Of a stretch of DNA of 64,000 nucleotides, positions 55,378 through 63,230 are shown piece by piece. Under the pieces are notes generated by a model that was not told the origin of the DNA, did not search any database, and was given only the letters and a program-made list of their open reading frames with translations. The stretch covers positions 1-64,000 of the forward strand of contig JAITRC010000013.1 in the NCBI GenBank assembly GCA_031288615.1. Direction: 5' to 3'. Both the position numbers and the translations under genes were made by a program. Positions within the stretch are counted from its first letter, which is position 1. Each line of letters begins with the position of its first letter. This DNA is from Tannerellaceae bacterium. GTDB lineage: Bacteria; Bacteroidota; Bacteroidia; Bacteroidales; Tannerellaceae.

Positions 55378-56829
55378 ATGCCGGTTTTAGATAGTATATA
55401 CAACGTAGACAACATACTCAAGGAGAAACCTTTTCGTCTCGTGGCGGAGGCCGCCACCGAACTCCATCTGCCCACATACGTCGTCGGTGGTTTTGTCCGT
55501 GACCTCTGCCTGCGCCGGCCATCCAAAGACATTGATATCGTCACCGTTGGTAGCGGCATTGAGCTTGCCTCCGCCGTGGCGGCCAAACTTGGTAAGCATG
55601 CACACCTTTCTGTGTTCAAAACCTTCGGTACCGCACAGGTCAAAGGTGACGGCCTTGAAATAGAGTTTGTAGGCGCAAGAAAAGAATCTTATAGCAAGGA
55701 TTCCCGCAAGCCGGTCGTGGAAGATGGAACCCTCGAAGATGACCAGAACCGTCGAGACTTCACCATCAACGCCATGGCCATCTCCCTTAACGCACATGAC
55801 TTCGGTCAACTCATAGACCCCTTCGGCGGTCTTAGCGACCTCGAAAGCCTTACCCTACGTACCCCCCTGAATCCTGACATCACCTTTGACGACGATCCCC
55901 TGCGCATGATGCGTGCCGTACGTTTCGCCTCGCAACTCGGCTTTTTCATCCACCCCGATACCTTCGACGCCATTGCCCGTAACGTTCAGCGCCTTTCCAT
56001 TGTTTCTCAGGAGCGTATCACCGACGAACTCAACAAAATTATCCTCTCTCCACGCCCTTCCGTCGGTTTTGAGCTACTCGACAAAACAGGACTGCTCACG
56101 CTTATTCTCCCCGAACTCTCCGCCCTCAAAGGTGTCGAAACCCGCGAAGGCATCGGCCACAAGGATAACTTCGCCCACACCCTCCTCGTCCTCGACAACG
56201 TCGCTAAGCAGTCTCAAGACCTTTGGCTTCGCTGGAGTGCCATCCTACACGACATCGCCAAGCCTATCGTCAAACGCTGGGACAACCGCCTCGGCTGGAC
56301 TTTCCACAACCATAATTACATCGGTGCCCGGATGGTCAATACTATTTTCCGGCGGCTTCGCCTGCCCACCGCCGACGCCCACCGCCGCTTCGTCCACAAA
56401 ATGGTCGACCTCCACATGCGTCCCATCTTTCTCTCCACCGACCAAATTACCGACTCCGCCCTACGCCGACTCCTCTTCGATGCCGGTGATGATTTCGAGC
56501 ACCTCATGATCCTCTGTGAAGCCGACATCACCTCCAAAAACCCCGTCAAAGTTCGCCGCTACTTGGATAACTTTCGCCTCGTCCGACAAAAGATCACCGC
56601 CATTGAAGAGAAAGACCGTCTCCGCAATTTCCAGCCCCCCATCTCCGGCGAGGAAATTATGTCCACTTTCGGCTTAACTCCTTCTCCACCCGTCGGCCAG
56701 CTTAAATCTGCCCTCAAAGATGCCATCCTTGATGGGATCATCCCTAACGACTACACCGCCGCTCGACTCTTCCTCCTTGAAACAGCCCAAAAACTCGGTA
56801 TCCCCCTGCCTAACGGTACACCCTTTTAA
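55378..56829 (+). CDS. cca: CCA tRNA nucleotidyltransferase (with HD domain)
   Basis: This 483-residue enzyme adds or repairs the 3' CCA of tRNAs; both tRNAs in the window lack an encoded CCA. The class II nucleotidyltransferase head has VVGGFVRDLCLRRPSKDIDI with the DxD metal pair, RRDFTINAMAIS and DDPLRMMRAVRFASQLGF. An HD phosphohydrolase-like domain (ILHDIAKP and later VHKMVDLHMRP) follows. It may be a CCA enzyme or poly(A) polymerase; the HD domain and context favour CCA. The sense strand is unusually C-rich and G-poor toward the 3' end. folB follows after 15 bp. Confidence 0.94.
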   Translation: MPVLDSIYNVDNILKEKPFRLVAEAATELHLPTYVVGGFVRDLCLRRPSKDIDIVTVGSGIELASAVAAKLGKHAHLSVFKTFGTAQVKGDGLEIEFVGARKESYSKDSRKPVVEDGTLEDDQNRRDFTINAMAISLNAHDFGQLIDPFGGLSDLESLTLRTPLNPDITFDDDPLRMMRAVRFASQLGFFIHPDTFDAIARNVQRLSIVSQERITDELNKIILSPRPSVGFELLDKTGLLTLILPELSALKGVETREGIGHKDNFAHTLLVLDNVAKQSQDLWLRWSAILHDIAKPIVKRWDNRLGWTFHNHNYIGARMVNTIFRRLRLPTADAHRRFVHKMVDLHMRPIFLSTDQITDSALRRLLFDAGDDFEHLMILCEADITSKNPVKVRRYLDNFRLVRQKITAIEEKDRLRNFQPPISGEEIMSTFGLTPSPPVGQLKSALKDAILDGIIPNDYTAARLFLLETAQKLGIPLPNGTPF

Positions 56830-56844
56830 TTCCACCTCCTACCT

Positions 56845-57213
56845 ATGACCACCCAAATCCAACTTAGCCAAATGCGCTTCTTCGCACACCACGGCGTCTC
56901 CCATCAAGAGCTCCTCACCGGTAACCATTTTTCCGTCGACCTCCTCCTCTCCTTCCCCTTTGAGCAAGCTACCCTCTCCGACAATCTCGACCACACCCTC
57001 TCCTACGCCCTCGTCTACGAGGTCGTCCAACAACAAATGCTCATCCCCTCACACCTTCTTGAACACCTCGCTCGACGCATCCTCGACCAACTCAAACTCA
57101 ACTTCCCCCTTCTCACCCATATCACCATCACCGTCTCCAAGCTCAATCCCCCTCTCCCCGGCTCCGTCGCCTCCGCCTCCGTCATCCTCTCCCAGTCCTA
57201 CCTCCTCGCCTGA
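56845..57213 (+). CDS. folB: dihydroneopterin aldolase
   Basis: This 122-residue enzyme cleaves dihydroneopterin to the hydroxymethyl pterin in folate synthesis. IQLSQMRFFAHHGVSHQELL has the conserved HGV block, SYALVYEVV the substrate Tyr, LLEHLARRILDQL the conserved Glu, and VSKLNPPLPGSVASASV the C-terminal Lys-Pro motif. The coding strand is extremely pyrimidine-rich, which shows in the protein as many Leu, Ser, Thr, Pro and His. The 3' end overlaps the anSME gene by 16 bp on the other strand. Confidence 0.93.
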   Translation: MTTQIQLSQMRFFAHHGVSHQELLTGNHFSVDLLLSFPFEQATLSDNLDHTLSYALVYEVVQQQMLIPSHLLEHLARRILDQLKLNFPLLTHITITVSKLNPPLPGSVASASVILSQSYLLA

Positions 57214-58346
57214 ATCGCCGCCATGATATTCGCCGGTGCACGCCCATGCAGCAGCTCGTTCTTCATCCACTCCATTGCCGGCTCTATGTGCTCGAAGAAT
57301 CGACGATACCCCCCGCATAGACGGCTCCTCCCCGCATCCGCCCCCGATACCTCCCTGTTCTTTGGGCATTCGCCATTACACGCAAATAGATACCTACACC
57401 TCCCACACTCCTCGCTTCTCTTCTCCCGCTTCGCGGCACCAAATGCCCGCTGTCTCTCCCCATTCATCATCTCCCCCAACCCCACCGCCCGGATATTCCC
57501 CAACTTATGCCCCTCATCCACAAAATGATCGCAGCTATACACATCTCCGTTCCACTCTATCACCCCACACCCCCCGCATTCCTCCATCCCTACACACGTA
57601 CCCCCTCTTCCCCCTACCCACGCCTCCAATGCCGCGTCAAATTGCTGCACATACACCCGCCCCACATCCCCTCTCACCCACTCATCAAACACCCCTACCA
57701 AAAATTCCCCCCATTCCTCCGACCCTACGTTCCACATCGCCCATCTCCCCTGCACTCTATCCACCGCTGGCATAAACTGTATGTACTTACTCCCCAATCC
57801 CTTCAAATATCCGTATAGCTCCTTCGGAGCACTTGCATTCCCCTCATGCACCACCGTCATTATATTATACTCCACCCCATTCCTCCTCAGCTTCTCCACT
57901 CCCTTCATCACACTACCCCACGTACTCTCTCCTCCTACCCCCCGCCTATACCTGTCATGCTCCTCCTCCCGCCCGTCTACCGACACCCCCACCATAAACC
58001 CCTCATCCCTCAAAAATTTACACCAATCCTCCGTTAGCAATGTCCCATTCGTCTGTATACAGTTCTCCACCACACGCCCCACACCGTACCGCCGCTGCAT
58101 TCGCAACGCCTCCTCATAAAACCCCCGCCCTCGCAACAACGCCTCCCCACCATGCCACGTGAATAATACCTCCCTCCCCGCCTGCATCCCTATATACTCC
58201 TCCGTAAATCGCTCCAATATATCCACCCCCATCTCCCGCTTTTCTCTCACACCCCCCGAACCCTTCCCCAGATAGTAACAATACCTACACCGTAGGTTAC
58301 ATTCCGATCCCACCGGCTTCGCCATTATATACACCCCCTTCCCCAT
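57198..58346 (-). CDS. anaerobic sulfatase-maturating enzyme (radical SAM, SPASM)
   Basis: This 382-residue radical SAM enzyme converts the active-site Ser or Cys of sulfatases to formylglycine without oxygen. The SAM cluster motif is CNLRCRYC (Cys16, 20, 23). The C-terminal SPASM part has GTCVGMEECGGCGVIEWNGD, SCDHFV, and CGRCRYLFACNGECPKNREV, giving the cysteines for two auxiliary clusters. It follows the sulfatase by 37 bp and surely serves it. The sense strand is G-rich (the plus strand has 31 C and 3 G at 57541-57600), giving many Gly, Arg, Glu and Val residues. The plus strand keeps the same C bias as the oppositely oriented cca-folB genes. Confidence 0.94.
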   Translation of the reverse strand: MGKGVYIMAKPVGSECNLRCRYCYYLGKGSGGVREKREMGVDILERFTEEYIGMQAGREVLFTWHGGEALLRGRGFYEEALRMQRRYGVGRVVENCIQTNGTLLTEDWCKFLRDEGFMVGVSVDGREEEHDRYRRGVGGESTWGSVMKGVEKLRRNGVEYNIMTVVHEGNASAPKELYGYLKGLGSKYIQFMPAVDRVQGRWAMWNVGSEEWGEFLVGVFDEWVRGDVGRVYVQQFDAALEAWVGGRGGTCVGMEECGGCGVIEWNGDVYSCDHFVDEGHKLGNIRAVGLGEMMNGERQRAFGAAKREKRSEECGRCRYLFACNGECPKNREVSGADAGRSRLCGGYRRFFEHIEPAMEWMKNELLHGRAPANIMAAIQARR

Positions 58347-58383
58347 CTTCCGCGTCTCCTCCGCTTCGCGTCACTTACCCCTC

Positions 58384-60030
58384 CTAATACACCTGTATCC
58401 CTCCCTTTCTCACCCGATGTAGTAAAGGTAGCTCAGGTTTTATCTTCTCAAACGGTACCACATCATTCTCCTCTGCCCATTTGTAGTACAACAGTGACAA
58501 GCGATCCACAATCTCCGGATATTTCCCTGCTAAATCCTTCGTCTCACCCCTATCCTCCGCCAAATTGTATAATTCCCACTTGTACGAAGGGTATATCGAC
58601 ACCAACTTCCACCCACCCTCCAACACTGCACGGTTCCCCGCCCGCTCCCAAAATAAAGGCCGCCCTAACTCTCCCCCTTCACTCAAAATCCCTTTCAAAC
58701 TCACCCCCGGCAGTACATGTGGCACCACCCCTTGATAGTTATCCGGGTAACTCACCCCCGCAATGTCATAAAACGTCGGTGCTATATCTATAATGTGTCC
58801 CACCCCGTCTTCTATCTTCCCCGCTGGTATATGCTCCGGCCACCACCCAATAAACGGTGAACTGATTCCCCCCTCATACGCATTAGACTTGTACCCTCTC
58901 AACGGTGCATTGCTCACCCTCGACCACTCCGCACCCTGTGACTCGAAACTTCCCGCCGTACCCACTGTGCCCGTGTTCACCACAATACCAAATTGCCCCG
59001 ACACCTCTTCCGCCGGTGCTCCGTTGTCCGAAATGAACACAATCACCGTGTTATCTATCTCCCCCGTCTCCTCCAGTACACCCAGCAACTCGCCCACTCC
59101 CCTGTCCACCCCACTCACCATCGCCGCATACACCTCCATCTTCCGCGCCCAAAGGTCTTTCTCATCGTACGTCAGCTCCTCCCATGCCGGCACCCGCTCA
59201 TCTTCCGCTGCCGCGGCACCAAAACCGGCCGGCAATACACCCAGCTCCTTCTGCCTGCGTATGCGCTCCTCCCGTATCACGTCCCACCCCACCCCATACC
59301 GTCCCCGATACACGTCAATGTCTTCCTTCAATGCCTGTAACGGCCAATGTGGTGCCGTATACGCTAAATAGAGAAAAAATGGCGCGTCCCGCTTCACCGC
59401 TTCCCGTACATAGCCTACGGCACACCCTGTAATCGCGTCTGTTAAATGAAAATTACTATCCGCTTCAAAGCTTACCACCTCACCGTCAGCCACCAAAGGT
59501 CCCGGATTACGTGAATGCCGGTGACCATGATTATATAGATACGTCGACCCACCCCCTAATATCCCAAAGCTATGGTCAAACCCTCTTCCGGTGGGATATT
59601 GACTATCGTCACCGGCACTACCCACGTGCCACTTCCCTGAAAGGTAGGTTTGATAGCCACCTTGACCAAGCACTTCGGCTATCGTCAGTGATTCTTTATT
59701 AATAAAGCCTTGGTAAGCGGGTAGGCCGAGGTTGACATTAAAATAGCCGACGCCGGCGGTATGGGAATATTGACCGGTGATAAGCGAGGCGCGAGTGGGT
59801 GCGGAGATGGAATTGTTGTAGAACTGTCGGAAGCGGGTACCTTCGTGTGCGAGGCGGTCAATGTGAGGTGTGTGGATTTCTGAGCCGTAGCAACCGAGGT
59901 CGGAGAAGCCCAAGTCATCGACAAGGATGAGGATGATATTGGGTTGGGGGAGGTTACGCGAAGCAGGGTTGGTACCGGCGACGGTAGCCACAGGTAGTAG
60001 GAGACCGAGAGAGAGGTAATGCTTGTTCAT
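58384..60030 (-). CDS. Ser-type arylsulfatase family protein, exported
   Basis: This 548-residue sulfatase has a signal peptide (MNKHYLSLGLLLPVATVAG), metal-binding ILILVDDLGFSDLGCYGSEI, and the formylglycine site SISAPTRASLITG, in which Ser76 of S-A-P-T-R is the residue to be modified. HVGSAGDD-like KWHVGSAGD and VIVFISDNGAP supply further conserved residues. It probably removes sulfate from host or algal glycans in the periplasm or at the surface. The ATG at 60030 begins the signal peptide. Base composition changes sharply within the gene: the first 380 bp or so are C-rich in sense, the rest G-rich, with the switch near 59640-59700. Confidence 0.95.
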   Translation of the reverse strand: MNKHYLSLGLLLPVATVAGTNPASRNLPQPNIILILVDDLGFSDLGCYGSEIHTPHIDRLAHEGTRFRQFYNNSISAPTRASLITGQYSHTAGVGYFNVNLGLPAYQGFINKESLTIAEVLGQGGYQTYLSGKWHVGSAGDDSQYPTGRGFDHSFGILGGGSTYLYNHGHRHSRNPGPLVADGEVVSFEADSNFHLTDAITGCAVGYVREAVKRDAPFFLYLAYTAPHWPLQALKEDIDVYRGRYGVGWDVIREERIRRQKELGVLPAGFGAAAAEDERVPAWEELTYDEKDLWARKMEVYAAMVSGVDRGVGELLGVLEETGEIDNTVIVFISDNGAPAEEVSGQFGIVVNTGTVGTAGSFESQGAEWSRVSNAPLRGYKSNAYEGGISSPFIGWWPEHIPAGKIEDGVGHIIDIAPTFYDIAGVSYPDNYQGVVPHVLPGVSLKGILSEGGELGRPLFWERAGNRAVLEGGWKLVSIYPSYKWELYNLAEDRGETKDLAGKYPEIVDRLSLLYYKWAEENDVVPFEKIKPELPLLHRVRKGGIQVY

Positions 60031-60051
60031 GGCATGATTAATTAGGTGTGG

Positions 60052-60082
60052 CAAAGGTAGGGGAGGGGAGGAGGGGTGTCAA
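60052..60082 (-). promoter_or_regulatory. promoter for the sulfatase-anSME pair
   Basis: The minus strand reads TTG (60082-60080), 20 bases, TACCTTTG (60059-60052), ending 21 nt before the sulfatase ATG. Spacing and boxes fit the Bacteroides consensus. Confidence 0.6.
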
Positions 60083-60106
60083 TACCACGATTGTGGGAGA
60101 GATACC

Positions 60107-62098
60107 TTAGAAGAGGCCGAAGTTGGTGCGAAGAACTTTGAATTCGGTACGGCGGTTAAGTTGGTCGGCGATGGATTGTTGGTCGGGAGGGAGGGTAAGG
60201 ATAAAGGGTTCGGAAAGGAGTTGTCCTTCTGGGAGGAAGGGATAGGAGTCGGCGATGCGTTTGGAGACGGTAAGGGGTGTGGAGTTGCCGTAACCTTTAG
60301 GGGAGAGGCGGTCTGGGGAGAGGCCTTGGGAGGTAAGGTAGTCGACGACGGATTGGGCGCGGCGAGCGGAGAGGCGTAGATTGTAGTTAGTTGAGCCTTT
60401 GCGGTCGGTATGGGCGGCAAGTTCGATGGAGATGTGGGGGTTGTCGTTAAGGAGTTGGACAAGGGAGTCAAGGGCGAGGTGTGAAGCGGGTCGGAGGGAG
60501 GCTTGGTCGAAGTCATAGAAGATATTTTCGATGATTACGGGCTGGGAGATGGGAGTAAGGAAGAAGTCGACGGTAAGGGTTTGGTTGGTTTCGAGGGGGG
60601 ATGTCTCGAAGAGGTGATGCTGGTTGAGATAGCCACGTGCACCGGCCATCATGACGTAGTCATTACCACGAATGAGGGGGATGCGGTAAGAGGCGTCTTT
60701 ACGGACGGGGGTGCGGAGGTTGAGGCCGTCTTTGCCGACGATACGGATGGTAGCATCTTCAAGGGGATTGTCATTAATGTCGAAGACGAAGCCCTGAACA
60801 ATAACCTCGACGGTAGGGTAGCGGAAGGAGAAGATATGGTCGTAGCCTCTTGGGTCGTTACGGTTGGAGGAGAAGAAGCCTTCATCGGCGCCTTGGGCGA
60901 AAGTGATGCCGAAATCGTCGGCGGAAGAGTTGATGGGGAAGCCGAGATTGGAGAGTGTCCATTGTCCGGAGGTATCGGAGACCGCTTTGAAGAGGTCAAG
61001 GCCACCAAAGCCGGGGTGCCCGTCGGAGGCGAAGTATAGGGTGGTAGGAGTACGAAGGTAAGGGAACATTTCGTCGGCGGAGGTGTTGATAGATGGGCCG
61101 AGGTTTTCGATTGCGGCGAAGCCGGAGTTGGTGACGCGACAGCGGTAGATGTCTTTGCCGCCGAAGCCGCCGATCATATCGGAGACAAAGTAGAGAAAAT
61201 TGCCGTCGGGGGAGAGTGCGGGATGAGCGAGTGAGGTAATGGTGTCTTTAAGAAGGATAACCTTCTCACCTTTAGACCATTGTGCATTGGTACGGGAGGC
61301 ACGGTAGATTTGGGCGGGGCGAGGGGCATTGGATTCGGTGTCTTGGTCACAGAAGGTGTAGTACATAGTGTTACCGTCGGAGGAGAAGGAGGGGGTAGCT
61401 TCGTCAAAGTCGGTATTGAGTTCGCCTTCCAAAAGCTGCGGCTTCGTCCAGAGGCCAATTTCGTCTTTAGCGACGGAATAGATGTCGTTAGTATTGACGC
61501 CGGTGATAGGGGAGGGGGAAAGATCTTTGTCTTTGATGGGTCGAGAGGAGGCGAAGTAAAGCTGATCAGAGGAAGTGCCGGAGAACATGGGGGAGAACTC
61601 TCCCTTGCGGGAATTAAATTTGTCCATACGTTGGACGACGTAAGGAGTAGGGGAAGCTTTCCGGATGGAGGCGGAGTCAGCGCCTATACGACTGGAGGTA
61701 GCAGTGGGGTGGGAGGGGGCAAGGGCAAGGAAACGGTCGTAAAAGGAGATGGCCTCAGGGTAACGGCCTTGCTTGTGGTAGGTTTGCGCAATGCGTAGAA
61801 GAACAGTACTGTCGGGGTGATGGTAACGGAGCGCGTTGAGGTAGGCGGCGGAGGCGCGGGCGGTGTTATTGGTGAGGCGGTAGCACTCGGCCATTTGAAA
61901 GGCGACGAGAGCACGGAGGTCGGCATCCTGAGGTTTAGTTTTGGCGTAGACTTTACGGTAAATGGCGGCAGCCTCGAAATACTCACCGGCGGCATGCTTT
62001 TCTTGGGCGGAGGCCAGCTTGGCTGAGTTGCACCCTGTGATAACCACAAGGAGGCAAACAGGCAACAAAAATACTACATTGACAAGGCGCTTGTACAT
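60107..62098 (-). CDS. porE: PorE-like OmpA-family lipoprotein (TPR, beta-propeller, CRD, OmpA)
   Basis: This 663-residue lipoprotein has a lipobox VITGC with Cys23. Domains in order: TPR-like repeats (about 28-140), PD40/WD40-like propeller repeats (about 150-430; e.g. PALSPDGNFLYFVSDMIGGF and YFASDGHPGFGGLDLFKAV), a carboxypeptidase-regulatory-like fold (about 435-515) and an OmpA peptidoglycan-binding domain (AAHTDRKGSTNYNLRLSARR). This is the architecture and size of PorE (PG1058) of Porphyromonas gingivalis, a component that anchors the type IX secretion system to peptidoglycan. Similar proteins exist in species without T9SS, and no other por gene lies here, so the symbol is provisional. 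The sense strand is strongly C-rich. Confidence 0.8.
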   Translation of the reverse strand: MYKRLVNVVFLLPVCLLVVITGCNSAKLASAQEKHAAGEYFEAAAIYRKVYAKTKPQDADLRALVAFQMAECYRLTNNTARASAAYLNALRYHHPDSTVLLRIAQTYHKQGRYPEAISFYDRFLALAPSHPTATSSRIGADSASIRKASPTPYVVQRMDKFNSRKGEFSPMFSGTSSDQLYFASSRPIKDKDLSPSPITGVNTNDIYSVAKDEIGLWTKPQLLEGELNTDFDEATPSFSSDGNTMYYTFCDQDTESNAPRPAQIYRASRTNAQWSKGEKVILLKDTITSLAHPALSPDGNFLYFVSDMIGGFGGKDIYRCRVTNSGFAAIENLGPSINTSADEMFPYLRTPTTLYFASDGHPGFGGLDLFKAVSDTSGQWTLSNLGFPINSSADDFGITFAQGADEGFFSSNRNDPRGYDHIFSFRYPTVEVIVQGFVFDINDNPLEDATIRIVGKDGLNLRTPVRKDASYRIPLIRGNDYVMMAGARGYLNQHHLFETSPLETNQTLTVDFFLTPISQPVIIENIFYDFDQASLRPASHLALDSLVQLLNDNPHISIELAAHTDRKGSTNYNLRLSARRAQSVVDYLTSQGLSPDRLSPKGYGNSTPLTVSKRIADSYPFLPEGQLLSEPFILTLPPDQQSIADQLNRRTEFKVLRTNFGLF

Positions 62099-62123
62099 TT
62101 ACTTCCTCCTTGTGTCCACAACT

Positions 62124-62146
62124 ACAACGTCTTTGTACAACGTTGT
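62124..62146. repeat. ACAACGT inverted repeat between lpxH and the porE-like gene
   Basis: ACAACGT (62124-62130) and ACGTTGT (62140-62146) form 7-bp arms with a 9-nt spacer; the second half is part of the palindrome ACAACGTTGT. It lies just upstream of the porE-like start and may be an operator or a weak terminator of lpxH. Confidence 0.4.
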
Positions 62147-62156
62147 GCAGAGGAGA

Positions 62157-62882
62157 TTATTGCATATTTGAGAGGTCACATCCGTCCCAGCGAAGGCAAG
62201 AAGGAACAGTCAGCCAATCGCCTAAAATGAAGAGACGGGGGAGGTTACCCGAAGGGAAAAGAGGCACTTCGAGGGGATGATGTAGATGACCGAAAATGAG
62301 GTAATCGATATCGGGATGGGAATGCACGGCAGCATGGGCAAAATTGAGGTAAGGGGAGAAGTCATTAATGGGATTGGGGTGGGAGGTACGGGAGCGATAT
62401 GACCACCGATGAGCCAAAGCCATAGATAGGCGGGGATGGATGGAAGCGTAGAGGCGCTGGCAGGTGCGGGAGTGGAAAAGAGTGCGGAGGAGACGGAAGG
62501 TGGGGGAGGGGTCGGCTTCGTCACCGTGGGCAAGGAAGAAAGTGGCACCAAGCAGATCGACGATAAGGGGCGTACGGTGAATCACGGCGCCAAACTGGTC
62601 GGGAAGGTAGTCGAAAAGCCAGACGTCATGGTTGCCGGTAAAAAAATGGAGTTCGACGCCGTCATCGGCGAGTTCGGCCAGCTTGCCCAGAAAACGCACA
62701 TAGCCCTTAGGTACCACATGGCGGTACTCAAACCAGTAGTCAAAAGTATCGCCAAGGAAGTAAATGGCCTGGGCATCGTGGCGAATGCCTTCAAGCCAGC
62801 GCACCATACGACGTTCTACCGCCAGGGGGTCGGGGTGATAGCGGCTACCCAGATGGGCATCAGCTGTAAAGTAAATACTCAT
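62157..62882 (-). CDS. lpxH: UDP-2,3-diacylglucosamine diphosphatase
   Basis: This 241-residue membrane-associated metallophosphoesterase hydrolyses UDP-2,3-diacylglucosamine to lipid X in lipid A synthesis. The metal motifs are complete: TADAHLG, FLGDTFDYWFEY, TGNHDVW, LAHGDEAD and IFGHLHHP. The ATG at 62882 overlaps the stop of the MIP18-type gene by one base (TGATG), so a longer TTG-start form is unlikely. It shows that the host makes lipopolysaccharide, consistent with the MsbA-like exporter. Confidence 0.94.
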   Translation of the reverse strand: MSIYFTADAHLGSRYHPDPLAVERRMVRWLEGIRHDAQAIYFLGDTFDYWFEYRHVVPKGYVRFLGKLAELADDGVELHFFTGNHDVWLFDYLPDQFGAVIHRTPLIVDLLGATFFLAHGDEADPSPTFRLLRTLFHSRTCQRLYASIHPRLSMALAHRWSYRSRTSHPNPINDFSPYLNFAHAAVHSHPDIDYLIFGHLHHPLEVPLFPSGNLPRLFILGDWLTVPSCLRWDGCDLSNMQ

Positions 62883-63187
62883 CAAAGGAAGCCTAATTCG
62901 AGTTTAGCCTCATCGGACATCATATCCTTGTCCCACTCCGGTTCGAAAACCAGATGGACATCGACGTGGCGAACGCCCTCGACGGAGGCGGCCTTCATGC
63001 GGACATCTTCCACCAGGTAATCGGCAACCGGACAGCCGGGGGCAGTAAGGGTCATCTCTATGGTTACATCCTTATCGGGGCTGATCATGATTTTGTAGAT
63101 CAGCCCAAGGTCATAAAGATTAATCGGTATCTCTGGGTCATAAACCGTTTTGAGCATCGCGATGATAGCTTCTTCCATACGTTTCAT
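62882..63187 (-). CDS. MIP18/DUF59-family Fe-S assembly factor (SufT-like)
   Basis: This 101-residue protein belongs to the MIP18 family, which helps deliver iron-sulfur clusters. YDPEIPINLYDLGLIY holds the conserved Asp-Pro-Glu, and MTLTAPGCPVADYLVEDV the conserved Cys. Length is normal. The start could also be the ATG three codons further in. It is the first gene of the unit leading to lpxH and the porE-like gene. A -7 box lies 9 nt upstream of the ATG. Confidence 0.88.
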   Translation of the reverse strand: MKRMEEAIIAMLKTVYDPEIPINLYDLGLIYKIMISPDKDVTIEMTLTAPGCPVADYLVEDVRMKAASVEGVRHVDVHLVFEPEWDKDMMSDEAKLELGFL

Positions 63188-63196
63188 TCTTTGCTG

Positions 63197-63204
63197 CAAA
63201 AGTA
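63197..63204 (-). promoter_or_regulatory. -7 promoter box for the MIP18-lpxH-porE unit
   Basis: The minus strand reads TACTTTTG between the divergent MIP18 and GH3 genes. It is very close to the ATG at 63187, which may favour the start at 63178. Confidence 0.4.
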
Positions 63205-63216
63205 AAAACAAGTGCT

Positions 63217-63224
63217 TACCTTTG
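63217..63224 (+). promoter_or_regulatory. -7 promoter box for the GH3 gene
   Basis: TACCTTTG ends 6 nt before the ATG at 63231. A TTTG lies 23 nt upstream, slightly too far for the consensus. The transcript would be nearly leaderless, or translation starts downstream. Confidence 0.4.
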
Positions 63225-63230
63225 CACTGT

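Noticed and set aside
57223..59371. Several plus-strand Pro/Ser-rich frames opposite anSME and the sulfatase
   Set aside because: They arise because the plus strand is extremely C-rich and stop-poor there; the minus strand has complete radical SAM and sulfatase motifs.
60503..61039. Plus-strand Gly/Val/Glu-rich frame opposite the porE-like gene
   Set aside because: Same compositional artefact with the sign reversed; the minus strand encodes a clear multi-domain lipoprotein.
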